Shown: in pieces, positions 1 to 8,247 of the stretch
Numbering within the stretch: position 1 is the first letter of the stretch
How the letters are laid out: every line of letters begins with the position of its first letter
Source of the DNA: Castellaniella denitrificans
GTDB taxonomy: Bacteria; Pseudomonadota; Gammaproteobacteria; Burkholderiales; Burkholderiaceae_B
Direction: 5' to 3'
DNA: 64,000 nucleotides
NCBI RefSeq assembly: GCF_042653765.1
Contig: NZ_JBHSEZ010000028.1
Location: 434,001 to 498,000, forward strand
Program-made: the position numbers and the translations under genes
The notes under the pieces: model-generated
Databases searched by the model: none
Told to the model about the DNA's origin: nothing
What the model saw: the letters and a program-made list of their open reading frames with translations, nothing else

Positions 1-5
1 GACGG

Positions 6-878
6 TCAGCCGTGCCGTCCGGGCCCCCTGTCCGGCGCGAGGACCAGCGTCCGGGGCCGCGCGGCGGGATAGTCCTCGATGAACCGAGGCCGGCCGAACA
101 GCCAGCCCTGCGCGCGGCGGATGCCCAGGACCGACAGCCATCGCGCCTGGGCCTCGGTTTCGACGCCTTCTGCCGTGATCGACAGGCCCTGCGCGCCCGC
201 CAGACGGCCGAGGTGCCGGACGATTTCCCGGGCGGCGCGGGAGTCGTCGATGCGCCGGGTCAGGCGGTGGTCGATCTTGATTCCATCCAGCGTCAGCTCG
301 ACCAGGGACTGGAGATTGGCGTAGCCGGTGCCGAAATCGTCCAGATAGACCTGGATGCCCCGGGCGCGGATCTCCTGGATGACGGGGCCGCAGCGTTCGG
401 GCGCCAGCAGGCAGCGCTCGGTCAGCTCCACGTTCAGGAGCGCGCCGTCCAGCGCCCCGGACAGATCCGAGAGCAGCGAGACGGTCTCCATGGTTTCGGC
501 GTCCGCGGCCGACAGATTGATCGACAGGCCGACGGATCCCGGAATCCGTTGCGTGACGCGATCCCTGGCGGCCAGCAAGCAGACCTGCCGGGTGATGTCC
601 CGGATCAGACCGATGCGCTCGGCCAGGGGGATGAAGACGTCCGGCCCGACGCGCGCCCGCGGCCAGCGGATCAGGGCTTCGACGCCGATGGTCCGGCGGT
701 TGCGCAAGTCGACGATGGGCTGGTAGGCGAGGCGGAATTCCTTCCGCTCCAGGGCGAGCCTCAGGGCGGTCCGGGGGTCCGGATCGTCCGAAGTTTCCGC
801 GGCGGCGTCCGGGGCGCCGCCGGTCCTCGTGGGATACGGGAAGCCTTCGATCTCCGGTCCTGGTGCTGTCTCTTCCAT
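6..878 (-). CDS. EAL-domain cyclic-di-GMP phosphodiesterase
   Basis: A 290-residue protein that is essentially one EAL domain (about residues 36-270). It should hydrolyse cyclic-di-GMP to pGpG. All expected active-site residues are visible: E67 in the EAL triplet (EALIRW), N121, E151 in VELTE, D180-D181 in DDFGTGY, K201 in KID, E237 in AEGVET and Q257. I see no signal peptide, membrane segment, GGDEF or sensor domain, so it is a stand-alone cytoplasmic enzyme; the sequence style (PDVFIPLAE, QGWLFGRP) resembles the EAL part of CSS-motif proteins without their N-terminus. It is the first recognisable gene downstream of a leftward mer-type promoter at 1027-1057, so mercury-responsive control is inferred. 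Mer transposons of the Tn21/Tn501 group also carry an EAL gene (urf2), but no mer resistance genes are present here. Confidence 0.92.
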   Translation of the reverse strand: MEETAPGPEIEGFPYPTRTGGAPDAAAETSDDPDPRTALRLALERKEFRLAYQPIVDLRNRRTIGVEALIRWPRARVGPDVFIPLAERIGLIRDITRQVCLLAARDRVTQRIPGSVGLSINLSAADAETMETVSLLSDLSGALDGALLNVELTERCLLAPERCGPVIQEIRARGIQVYLDDFGTGYANLQSLVELTLDGIKIDHRLTRRIDDSRAAREIVRHLGRLAGAQGLSITAEGVETEAQARWLSVLGIRRAQGWLFGRPRFIEDYPAARPRTLVLAPDRGPGRHG

Positions 879-908
879 GCGGGGTGGCCTTTGATTCTTC
901 GATTCTAG

Positions 909-1004
909 TCAAATCGTTTTGTTACGGATAACATAGTCGTTCATCGAACAAAGGAAGGAACGCAGCCGGTCCGCATGGGTGGCAGACCGGTTCGCGGCAC
1001 TCAT
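909..1004 (-). CDS. possible 31-residue leader ORF
   Basis: A small ORF lies between the mer-type promoter and the EAL gene. It starts with ATG at 1004, has AGGA a few bases upstream, and would encode 31 residues (MSAANRSATHADRLRSF at the N-terminus, ending in RNKTI). I recognise no family. It is included because it is the first ORF the leftward promoter would transcribe and because its position suggests either a leader peptide or a remnant. It could equally be chance; length and codon use do not decide. Confidence 0.2.
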   Translation of the reverse strand: MSAANRSATHADRLRSFLCSMNDYVIRNKTI

Positions 1005-1026
1005 GGATTCCTGATTGCCAGGGGCA

Positions 1027-1057
1027 ATCTAACGTCCGTACCCAGGTACGGAGTCAA
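1027..1057 (-). promoter_or_regulatory. mer-type operator/promoter (MerR-controlled, 19-bp spacer)
   Basis: Read on the minus strand: -35 TTGACT (1052-1057), a 19-bp spacer, then -10 TTAGAT (1027-1032). The spacer contains the perfect dyad CCGTAC-CTGG-GTACGG (1036-1051), the same arms and 4-bp centre as the Tn501 mer operator. The overlong 19-bp spacer is the hallmark of promoters activated by MerR-family DNA distortion. It points left towards the possible leader ORF and the EAL gene, and overlaps the merR promoter region on the other strand, which is the usual divergent arrangement. Confidence 0.9.
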
Positions 1058-1077
1058 GGAGTTCATGAGGTGATGCA

Positions 1078-1491
1078 TTGAATATCGGTCGTGCCGCGAA
1101 GCTGGCCGGCGTGAGCGTGGAGACCATCCGCTACTATCAGCGTCGCGGCCTCGTCGCAGTGCCGGCCAAGCCCTTGGGTTCCCACCGCCGCTATTCGCAG
1201 GATGTCGTCGAGCGGATCCGCTTCATCAAGCAGGCGCAGGCCTGGGGCTTCTCGCTCGACGAAATCATCCGGCTGCTGCAGCCGCCGCAGGCGATGCAGT
1301 GCGCGCAGGTGCAGGAATTGGTGCAGGAGAAAATCCACGTCCTGCATGGCCAGATGCGGGATCTGAGCAGGATGGTCAGGGGGCTGGAATCCCTGCTGGA
1401 GCAATGCCGAGGGCAGCCGGGCTGCGCCCAGTGCCCGTTGCGGGCCTACGCGTTCTGCCGGTCGTTCGACATCCGGATGCGGCCAGCATAG
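1078..1491 (+). CDS. merR: MerR, mercury(II)-responsive transcriptional regulator
   Basis: A 137-residue MerR-family regulator starting at TTG with GAGGTG five bases upstream (1067-1072). The N-terminal winged helix-turn-helix (IGRAAKLAGVSVETIRYYQ) is followed by a dimerisation helix and a C-terminal metal loop. C75, C110 and C119 match the spacing of the Hg ligands C82, C117 and C126 of Tn501 MerR exactly (35 and 9 residues), and CPL follows the last one as in MerR. Two further cysteines, C116 and C127, are present. This supports Hg(II) sensing rather than copper, lead or zinc sensing. It is divergent from a canonical mer operator, yet no merT, merP or merA is present; the only recognisable gene across the operator is the EAL phosphodiesterase. 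Confidence 0.93.
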   Translation: MNIGRAAKLAGVSVETIRYYQRRGLVAVPAKPLGSHRRYSQDVVERIRFIKQAQAWGFSLDEIIRLLQPPQAMQCAQVQELVQEKIHVLHGQMRDLSRMVRGLESLLEQCRGQPGCAQCPLRAYAFCRSFDIRMRPA

Positions 1492-1553
1492 GGGCGCGGG
1501 AAGAGTCCGTCCGGACGCCGGGGCCGCGTCCGGGGGGATCCCCCGCCAAAGGA

Positions 1554-1562
1554 TGCGATAAT
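1554..1562 (+). promoter_or_regulatory. probable aroC promoter (extended -10)
   Basis: TGC followed by GATAAT (1557-1562) forms an extended -10 element about 100 bases before aroC. No good -35 is seen, which extended -10 promoters tolerate. Just upstream, GGGGGATCCCCC (1533-1544) is a perfect palindrome that may end merR transcription. Confidence 0.45.
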
Positions 1563-1662
1563 CGGGCCTCGGGAAATTTGTCCAGAACATCCCTTGCGCA
1601 GGCAGGTCCGGTGGCGTGTGCCTCCGGTCAGGCTCCGACGGTTTTCTTTCACAGAACTTTCC

Positions 1663-2721
1663 ATGTCCGGCAATACCCTGGGTACTCTGTTTCGTGTCAC
1701 CAATTTCGGCGAATCGCACGGTCCGGCCATCGGCGCCGTGGTCGACGGCTGCCCGCCGGGCATGGCGCTGTCCGAAGCCGACATCCAGGCGGAACTGGAC
1801 CGGCGCCGGCCCGGGACCTCGCGCCACGTCACCCAGCGCCGCGAGCCGGACACGGTGGAAATCCTGTCGGGCGTGTTCGAGGGCGTGACCACCGGCACGC
1901 CCATCGGCCTGCTGATCCGCAACACCGACGCGCGCAGCAAGGACTACAGCAACATCGCCGACACCTTCCGCCCCGGCCACGCCGACTACACCTATTGGAA
2001 GAAGTACGGCGTGCGCGATCCCCGGGGCGGCGGGCGCTCCTCGGCGCGTCTGACGGCGCCCACCGTGGCGGCGGGCGCGGTGGCGCGCAAATGGCTGATG
2101 CAGGAACACGGCGTGCGCATCCGCGGCTACATGAGCCAGCTCGGGCCGATCCCGATTCCCTTTGAGTCCTGGGACGCCGTGCCGCAGAATCCGTTCTACG
2201 CGCCCAACGCCGGCATCGTCCCGGAGCTCGAAGCCTTCATGGACCGGCTGCGCCACGACGGCGACTCCATCGGCGCCCGCATCGAAGTCACGGCCGAAGG
2301 CCTGCCCGCCGGCTGGGGCGAACCCATCTACGACCGGCTGGACGCGGACATCGCCCACGCGATGATGGGGCTGAACGCCGTCAAGGGCGTGTCGATCGGC
2401 TCGGGGTTCGATTGCGTCGCGATGCGCGGCTCGGAACACGGCGACGAAATCGGCCCCGACGGTTTCATGGGCAACCACGCGGGCGGCGTGCTGGGGGGGA
2501 TTTCCTCCGGCCAGCCGCTGCGGGTGTCGCTGGCGGTCAAGCCCACCTCCAGCATCCGCATCGAACGCCACTCCGTGAACCGGGCCAACGAGCCGGTCAT
2601 GGTGCAGACGCTGGGACGCCACGATCCCTGCGTGGCGATCCGCGCCACGCCCATCGCCGAGGCCCTGCTGGCCATCGTGCTGATGGACCACGCCCTGCGC
2701 CATCGGGGGCAGTGCGCCTGA
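1663..2721 (+). CDS. aroC: chorismate synthase
   Basis: 352 residues, full family length. It converts 5-enolpyruvylshikimate-3-phosphate to chorismate with reduced FMN, the last shared step of aromatic amino acid synthesis, in the cytoplasm. The signature GESHGPAIG lies at the N-terminus, followed by the conserved GRSSAR segment and the C-terminal RHDPC region. The ATG at 1663 (MSGNTLG) is chosen over an upstream in-frame ATG because it matches the family N-terminus. The next gene, a lipoprotein protease, begins only about a dozen bases after the stop, so the two are probably cotranscribed. Confidence 0.97.
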   Translation: MSGNTLGTLFRVTNFGESHGPAIGAVVDGCPPGMALSEADIQAELDRRRPGTSRHVTQRREPDTVEILSGVFEGVTTGTPIGLLIRNTDARSKDYSNIADTFRPGHADYTYWKKYGVRDPRGGGRSSARLTAPTVAAGAVARKWLMQEHGVRIRGYMSQLGPIPIPFESWDAVPQNPFYAPNAGIVPELEAFMDRLRHDGDSIGARIEVTAEGLPAGWGEPIYDRLDADIAHAMMGLNAVKGVSIGSGFDCVAMRGSEHGDEIGPDGFMGNHAGGVLGGISSGQPLRVSLAVKPTSSIRIERHSVNRANEPVMVQTLGRHDPCVAIRATPIAEALLAIVLMDHALRHRGQCA

Positions 2722-2732
2722 GGGGGATGAAC

Positions 2733-3548
2733 ATGATCCGAACCATCCGCGGCCTTTCCGCGATCGGCCTGGCCGCGCTGCTGGCGGCCTGCGCCCAGGT
2801 CCAGACGACCCAGTCGGGGCTGGTGGGCGTGAACCGCACCCAGACCATGTCCACCCTGGTGTCCGAGGCCGAGCTGAACCAGCAGGCGGCGACCGAGTAC
2901 CGCCAGATCCTGGCCCAGGCCAAGGCCAAGGGCGCCCTGGACACCCCGGCCGCGCAGACCCAGCGGGTCCAGGCGATCGCCCGCAAGCTCATCGCCCAGG
3001 CCGGCGTCTTCCGTCCGGACGCGCGCAACTGGGCCTGGGAAATCCACCTGCTGAAGTCCGACGAGGTCAACGCCTGGTGCATGCCGGGCGGCAAGATCGC
3101 GGTCTACACCGGCCTGCTCGACAAGATCCAGCCCACGGACGCCGAACTGGCGGCGGTGCTGGGGCACGAGATCTCGCACGCCCTGCGGGAACACGCGCGC
3201 GAGCAGGTTTCGCGCCAGATGGCCGCCAACGTCGGCCTGTCGATCCTGTCGGCCGTCACCGGCAACCAAGCCGTGGCCGACTTGGGCTCTTCGCTGACGC
3301 AGGTCATGTTCACCCTGCCCAACAGCCGTTCCAACGAGACCGAGGCCGACCGCATGGGCGTGGAACTGGCCGCCCGCGCCGGCTACGATCCGCGCGCCGC
3401 CATCACGCTGTGGCAGAAAATGGAACGCGCCGGGGGCGGGGGGCAGCCCGAAATCCTGTCCACGCACCCCTCGTCGCAGAGCCGGATCGCGGATCTGAAA
3501 CAGGCCTCCGAGATCGTGCTGCCGCTCTACCAGGGCAAGAAAGGTTAG
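2733..3548 (+). CDS. M48-family metalloprotease lipoprotein (LoiP/YcaL-like)
   Basis: 271 residues. The N-terminus is a lipoprotein signal with lipobox LAAC (C20), so the mature protein should be anchored in the periplasmic face of a membrane. The zinc protease motif HEISH has H145, E146 and H149; the third ligand is E202 in NETEAD. This places it with M48 outer-membrane-quality-control proteases such as LoiP and YcaL. The start at 2733 is preferred over ATG 2727 because AGGGGG (2721-2726) then has normal spacing. The substrate is unknown; a role in outer-membrane protein turnover is inferred from the family. It follows aroC closely. Confidence 0.9.
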   Translation: MIRTIRGLSAIGLAALLAACAQVQTTQSGLVGVNRTQTMSTLVSEAELNQQAATEYRQILAQAKAKGALDTPAAQTQRVQAIARKLIAQAGVFRPDARNWAWEIHLLKSDEVNAWCMPGGKIAVYTGLLDKIQPTDAELAAVLGHEISHALREHAREQVSRQMAANVGLSILSAVTGNQAVADLGSSLTQVMFTLPNSRSNETEADRMGVELAARAGYDPRAAITLWQKMERAGGGGQPEILSTHPSSQSRIADLKQASEIVLPLYQGKKG

Positions 3549-3628
3549 GGCCCCCGTCCGGGATCCCGTCCCGGACCGTGCGGCACCCGCTTGCCGCCCG
3601 GCTCGTCCAGGGGCGTCCCTGGCTCAAG

Positions 3629-3654
3629 CTGGTATCTATTACATCCAATACCAG
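3629..3654 (+). promoter_or_regulatory. candidate LysR-type activator site upstream of leuC
   Basis: Perfect 7-bp inverted arms CTGGTAT and ATACCAG separated by 12 bases. The centre lies about 60 bases before the start predicted from the promoter at 3669-3696, the usual place for a LysR-type recognition site. The regulator is not in this window, so the assignment is inference. Confidence 0.5.
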
Positions 3655-3668
3655 GATAAGCACTGGCC

Positions 3669-3696
3669 TTGTCCGGGAAAATCACACTGGCATAAT
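3669..3696 (+). promoter_or_regulatory. leuCDB promoter
   Basis: -35 TTGTCC (3669-3674), 16-bp spacer, -10 CATAAT (3691-3696). The next gene is leuC, about 85 bases downstream. Confidence 0.5.
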
Positions 3697-3781
3697 GGGT
3701 TCATCGCGTCCGCGCGTCTCGGTCCTTCCGGGCGGATCCGCCGCGGACGGCGCCCATTTCCCGATTTTCGAGGCCACGACC

Positions 3782-5185
3782 ATGCCCCAAACCCTGTACG
3801 ACAAACTCTGGGACGCCCATGTGGTGCACCAGGGCCCGGACGGCACCTGTCTGCTGTACATCGACCGCCATCTCGTCCACGAGGTCACCAGCCCGCAGGC
3901 CTTCGAAGGCCTGGAACTGGCCGGCCGCAAGCCGTGGCGGATCTCCGCCAACCTGGCAGTGGCCGACCACAACGTGCCCACCACGGCGCGCAGCGAAGGC
4001 ATCCAGGACCCGGTCTCGCGCCTGCAGGTCGACACCCTGGACAAGAACTGCGACACCTGGGGCATCACCGAATTCCGCATGAACGACCGCCGCCAGGGCA
4101 TCGTCCACGTCATCGGGCCGGAACAGGGCGCCACTCTGCCGGGCATGACCGTGGTCTGCGGCGATTCGCACACCAGCACGCACGGCGCCATGGGGGCGCT
4201 GGCCTTCGGCATCGGCACCTCCGAAGTCGAGCACGTCCTGGCCACGCAGACGCTGCTGATGAAAAAGAGCCGCAGCATGCTGGTGCGCGTGGAAGGCGAA
4301 CTGCCCTTCGGCTGTACGGCCAAGGACCTGATCCTGTACGTGATCGGGCGCATCGGCACGGCGGGCGGCACGGGCTACGCCATCGAGTTCGGCGGCAGCG
4401 CCGTGCGCGCCCTGTCCATGGAAGGCCGCATGACGGTCTGCAACATGGCGATCGAGGCCGGCGCGCGCTCGGGCATGGTGGCCGTGGACCAGACCACCAT
4501 CGACTATTTCAAGGGCCGCCCCTACGCGCCCGAGGGCGCCCTGTGGGACCAGGCCGTGGAATACTGGCGCACCCTGCATTCCGATCCGGACGCGGCCTTC
4601 GACCGCGTGGTGGAGATCGACGCGGCCGACATCGAGCCGCAGGTCAGCTGGGGCACTTCGCCGGAAATGGTGGCCGCCGTCGGCGCGCGCGTGCCGGATC
4701 CGGCCGCCGAGACCGACGCCGTGCGCCGCAAGGGCATGGAGCGCGCCCTGCAGTACATGGACCTGAAGGCGGGCACGCCGCTGGCCGAAGTCGCCATCGA
4801 CAAGGTCTTCATCGGCTCCTGCACCAACGCCCGCATCGAGGACCTGCGCGCGGCCGCCGCCGTGGCCAGGGGCCGCCGGGTGGCGCCCAACGTGCGCCTG
4901 GCGATGGTCGTGCCGGGCTCCGGCCTGGTCAAGGCCCAGGCCGAGCGCGAAGGGCTGGACCGCATCTTCCTGGACGCCGGCTTCGAATGGCGCGAGCCGG
5001 GCTGTTCGATGTGCCTGGCCATGAACGCCGACCGGCTGGAGCCGGGCGAGCGCTGCGCCTCGACCTCGAACCGCAACTTCGAGGGCCGCCAGGGGCAGGG
5101 CGGCCGCACCCACCTGGTCAGTCCCGCCATGGCCGCCGCCGCCGCCGTGGCCGGCCATTTCGTCGACGTGCGCACTTTCCAATAG
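3782..5185 (+). CDS. leuC: 3-isopropylmalate dehydratase large subunit
   Basis: 467 residues, typical length. With LeuD it isomerises 2-isopropylmalate to 3-isopropylmalate in leucine synthesis. It is an aconitase-family protein; the 4Fe-4S ligands are C347 (GSCTNARIEDL), C408 and C411 (PGCSMC). The substrate segment CGDSHTSTHGAMGALAFGIG is intact. The start is ATG at 3782. leuD follows ten bases after the stop, and leuB, asd follow on the same strand, forming a branched-chain/aspartate block that is common in betaproteobacteria. Control by a LysR-type activator is suggested by the upstream dyad. Confidence 0.98.
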   Translation: MPQTLYDKLWDAHVVHQGPDGTCLLYIDRHLVHEVTSPQAFEGLELAGRKPWRISANLAVADHNVPTTARSEGIQDPVSRLQVDTLDKNCDTWGITEFRMNDRRQGIVHVIGPEQGATLPGMTVVCGDSHTSTHGAMGALAFGIGTSEVEHVLATQTLLMKKSRSMLVRVEGELPFGCTAKDLILYVIGRIGTAGGTGYAIEFGGSAVRALSMEGRMTVCNMAIEAGARSGMVAVDQTTIDYFKGRPYAPEGALWDQAVEYWRTLHSDPDAAFDRVVEIDAADIEPQVSWGTSPEMVAAVGARVPDPAAETDAVRRKGMERALQYMDLKAGTPLAEVAIDKVFIGSCTNARIEDLRAAAAVARGRRVAPNVRLAMVVPGSGLVKAQAEREGLDRIFLDAGFEWREPGCSMCLAMNADRLEPGERCASTSNRNFEGRQGQGGRTHLVSPAMAAAAAVAGHFVDVRTFQ

Positions 5186-5195
5186 GATTCCGAAC

Positions 5196-5852
5196 ATGCA
5201 AGCCTTCACCACGCACCGGGGCCTGGTGGCCCCCCTGGACCGGGAAAACGTCGATACCGACCTGATCATCCCCAAGCAGTTCCTGAAGTCCATCAAGCGC
5301 ACGGGCTTCGGCCCCAACCTGTTCGACGAACTGCGCTACCTGGACCACGGCGAGCCCGGCATGGACAACAGCCGCCGGCCGCAGAACCCGGATTTCGTGC
5401 TGAACCAGCCGCGCTACCAGGGCGCCTCGATCCTGCTGTGCCGCAAGAACTTCGGCTGCGGCTCCAGCCGCGAGCACGCGCCCTGGGCCCTGCAGCAGTA
5501 CGGCTTCCGCGCGCTGATCGCGCCGTCCTACGCCGACATCTTCTTCAACAACAGCTTCAAGAACGGCCTGCTGCCCATCGTGCTGCCCGAGGCCGTGGTG
5601 GCCCGCCTGTTCCAGGCCGTCGAGGCCGCGCCGGGCTACGAGCTGACCGTGGACCTGGCCGGACAGCGGGTGACCGCGCCCGACGGCGAGTCCTGGTCCT
5701 TCGAGATCGACGCCTACCGCAAGGAATCGCTGCTGAAGGGCCTGGACGAGATCGGCCAGACCCTGCTGCACGCTGGCGAAATTCGCGCCTTCGAGGCGCG
5801 GCGCCTGGCGCAACACCCCTGGCTGGCGCGCGAGAATCCCGGCGGCCTTTGA
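5196..5852 (+). CDS. leuD: 3-isopropylmalate dehydratase small subunit
   Basis: 218 residues, normal for LeuD. It supplies the swivelling domain that completes the isopropylmalate isomerase active site with LeuC. The family segment NFGCGSSREHAPWAL is intact, as is the N-terminal DTDLIIPKQFLK. The ATG at 5196 follows an AGGA site. Its tight spacing to leuC indicates one transcript. A 121-base gap follows before leuB, with no gene seen in it. Confidence 0.98.
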   Translation: MQAFTTHRGLVAPLDRENVDTDLIIPKQFLKSIKRTGFGPNLFDELRYLDHGEPGMDNSRRPQNPDFVLNQPRYQGASILLCRKNFGCGSSREHAPWALQQYGFRALIAPSYADIFFNNSFKNGLLPIVLPEAVVARLFQAVEAAPGYELTVDLAGQRVTAPDGESWSFEIDAYRKESLLKGLDEIGQTLLHAGEIRAFEARRLAQHPWLARENPGGL

Positions 5853-5973
5853 TTTTCCGTCCTTTCCTCAACCCCCAGGCGCCGCGCGCGAGCGGCGCCT
5901 TCCGGCCCGACCGGCGGCATGCGCGGATCCCTCCGCGTCCCGCGGGCCGGGCTTTCACGAATCGGAATCCTTC

Positions 5974-7050
5974 ATGACTTCTCGCATCGCAGTCCTGCCG
6001 GGCGACGGCATCGGCCCTGAAATCGTCGAGCAGGCGGTGCGCGTGCTGCGCGCGCTGGACCTAGACCTGGAACTGACCGAGGCGCCCGTGGGCGGCGCCG
6101 CCTACGCGGCCAAGGGCCATCCCCTGCCCGAGGACACCCTGGCCCTGGCCAAGCGTTCCGACGCCGTGCTGTTCGGCGCCGTGGGCGACTGGAAATACGA
6201 TCACCTGGAACGCGCCCTGCGCCCGGAACAGGCGGTGCTGGGCCTGCGCAAGGCCCTGGGGCTGTTCGCCAACCTGCGCCCGGCGATCCTGTATCCGGAA
6301 CTGGCCAACGCCTCGTCGCTCAAGCCCGAAGTGGTCGCCGGCCTGGACATCCTGATCGTGCGCGAACTGACGGGCGACATCTATTTCGGCCAGCCGCGCG
6401 GCGTGCGCACGCTGGAGGACGGCCCATTCGCGGGCGAGCGCCAGGGCTACGACACCATGCACTACGCCGAGTCCGAGATCCGCCGCATCGCCCACGTGGC
6501 CTTCCAGGCGGCGGCCAAGCGCCAGGGCCGGCTGTGCAGCGTGGACAAGGCCAACGTGCTGGAAACCTCGCAGTTCTGGCGCGACATCGTGACCGACGTG
6601 GCGCGCGAATATCCCAAGGTCGAACTCTCCCACATGTATGTGGACAATGCCGCGATGCAGCTCGTGCGCGCGCCCAAGGCCTTCGACGTGGTGGTGACCG
6701 GCAATCTGTTCGGCGACATCCTGTCGGACGAGGCCGCTATGCTGACGGGCTCGATCGGCATGCTGCCCTCGGCGTCGCTGAACGCCAGCCGGCAGGGCCT
6801 GTACGAGCCCAGCCACGGTTCGGCGCCGGACATCGCCGGCCAGAACGTCGCCAATCCCCTGGCGACCATCCTGTCGGCGGCCATGATGCTGCGCTATTCC
6901 CTGGACGCGGCGCCCGCCGCCGACCGGATCGAGGCCGCCGTGCAGGCGGTGCTGGCCCGGGGCTTGCGCACGGCCGACATCTTCGAGGCCGGCACCACGC
7001 GGGTTTCGACCTCGGAAATGGGCGATGCCGTGCTGAAGGCATTAAACTGA
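5974..7050 (+). CDS. leuB: 3-isopropylmalate dehydrogenase
   Basis: 358 residues. It oxidises and decarboxylates 3-isopropylmalate with NAD to 2-oxoisocaproate, the next leucine step after LeuCD. Family motifs are visible: GDGIGPEI at the N-terminus, the substrate arginines in the region of RPAILYPEL and RELTGDIYFG, the lysine in SVDKANVL, and the metal-binding GNLFGDILSDEAAML. A 13-base tandem duplication crosses the stop codon, leaving a second stop just downstream. Asd begins about 50 bases later. Confidence 0.98.
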   Translation: MTSRIAVLPGDGIGPEIVEQAVRVLRALDLDLELTEAPVGGAAYAAKGHPLPEDTLALAKRSDAVLFGAVGDWKYDHLERALRPEQAVLGLRKALGLFANLRPAILYPELANASSLKPEVVAGLDILIVRELTGDIYFGQPRGVRTLEDGPFAGERQGYDTMHYAESEIRRIAHVAFQAAAKRQGRLCSVDKANVLETSQFWRDIVTDVAREYPKVELSHMYVDNAAMQLVRAPKAFDVVVTGNLFGDILSDEAAMLTGSIGMLPSASLNASRQGLYEPSHGSAPDIAGQNVANPLATILSAAMMLRYSLDAAPAADRIEAAVQAVLARGLRTADIFEAGTTRVSTSEMGDAVLKALN

Positions 7051-7061
7051 AGCATTAAACT
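7039..7061 (+). repeat. tandem 13-base duplication at the leuB stop
   Basis: GCATTAAACT occurs at 7039-7048 and again at 7052-7061, period 13. The first copy runs into the leuB stop TGA and the second is followed by TAG, so the duplication lies just outside the reading frame. Confidence 0.7.
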
Positions 7062-7102
7062 AGGCGTTCATACATCCACTTTTACGGTTCAGGCAGGAAT
7101 TT

Positions 7103-8233
7103 ATGGCTCAGGCAGTCGGTTTGGTCGGTTGGCGCGGGATGGTCGGCTCGGTGCTCATGCAGCGCATGCGCGACGAAAAGGACTTCGATTTGTTCGAACC
7201 GGTCTTCTTTTCCACCAGCAACGCGGGCGGCGCGGCGCCGGCCTGGGCGGCGGGCGCGGGCCCCCTGCAGGACGCGCACGACATCGAGGCCCTGCGCAAG
7301 CTGCCGATCATCGTCACCGCCCAGGGCGGCGACTACACGACCGAGGTCTACCCCAAGCTGCGCGCCGCCGGCTGGAAGGGCCTGTGGATCGACGCCGCCA
7401 GCACCCTGCGCATGAAGGACGACGCCATCATCGTGCTCGACCCGGTCAATCGCCCGGTGATCGACGCCGCCCTGCGGCGCGGCGTGCGCGACTTCATCGG
7501 CGGCAACTGCACCGTCAGCTGCATGCTGATGGGCCTGGCGGGCCTGTTCAAGGCCGACATGGTCGAATGGATGACCTCCATGACCTACCAGGCCGCCTCG
7601 GGCGGCGGCGCGCGCCACATGCGCGAACTCCTGGTCCAGTTCGGCATCCTCAACCAGGCCGTGGCCGGCCAGCTCGCCGATCCGGCCTCCGCCATCCTGG
7701 ACATCGACCGGGGCGTGCTCAAGGCCCAGCAGGATCCCGGCCTGCCGCGCGAAAACTTCGGCGTGCCCCTGGGCGGCAGCCTGATCCCCTGGATCGACAA
7801 GGACCTGGGCGACGGCGTCTCGCGCGAGGAATGGAAGGGCGGCGCGGAAACCAACAAGATCCTCGGGCGCGGCCCGGGCTTCGGCACCGATCCGGTGCCG
7901 GTCGACGGCCTGTGCGTGCGGATCGGCGCCATGCGCTGCCACAGCCAGGCGCTGACGATCAAGCTGCGGCGCGACGTTCCCCTGGACGAGATCAACGACG
8001 CCGTGCGCACGGGCACCGACTGGGCCCGCCTGGTGCCCAACGACCGCGAATCCTCCATGCGGGACCTGACCCCCGTGGCGGTGACCGGCACGTTGGACAT
8101 CCCCGTGGGGCGCCTGCGCAAGATGTCGATGGGACCCCAATATCTCAGCGCCTTCACGGTCGGCGACCAGTTGCTGTGGGGCGCCGCGGAACCCCTGCGC
8201 CGCATGCTGCGCATCGCCCTGGGCGAACTCTGA
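7103..8233 (+). CDS. asd: aspartate-semialdehyde dehydrogenase
   Basis: 376 residues. It reduces aspartyl-4-phosphate to aspartate semialdehyde with NADPH, feeding lysine/diaminopimelate, threonine, methionine and isoleucine synthesis. The N-terminal VGLVGWRGMVGSVL is the nucleotide-binding start of the gram-negative type. The catalytic cysteine is C136 in GGNCTVSCML; the catalytic histidine lies in GAMRCHSQAL. RBS AGGAA precedes the ATG. It lies between leuB and fimV, as is usual in betaproteobacteria. Confidence 0.98.
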   Translation: MAQAVGLVGWRGMVGSVLMQRMRDEKDFDLFEPVFFSTSNAGGAAPAWAAGAGPLQDAHDIEALRKLPIIVTAQGGDYTTEVYPKLRAAGWKGLWIDAASTLRMKDDAIIVLDPVNRPVIDAALRRGVRDFIGGNCTVSCMLMGLAGLFKADMVEWMTSMTYQAASGGGARHMRELLVQFGILNQAVAGQLADPASAILDIDRGVLKAQQDPGLPRENFGVPLGGSLIPWIDKDLGDGVSREEWKGGAETNKILGRGPGFGTDPVPVDGLCVRIGAMRCHSQALTIKLRRDVPLDEINDAVRTGTDWARLVPNDRESSMRDLTPVAVTGTLDIPVGRLRKMSMGPQYLSAFTVGDQLLWGAAEPLRRMLRIALGEL

Positions 8234-8247
8234 ACGATAGAAGAAGA

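Noticed and set aside
6..1491. Complete mer resistance operon or mer transposon
   Set aside because: No merT, merP, merA, merD, transposase or terminal inverted repeats are visible; only merR, the operator and an EAL gene.
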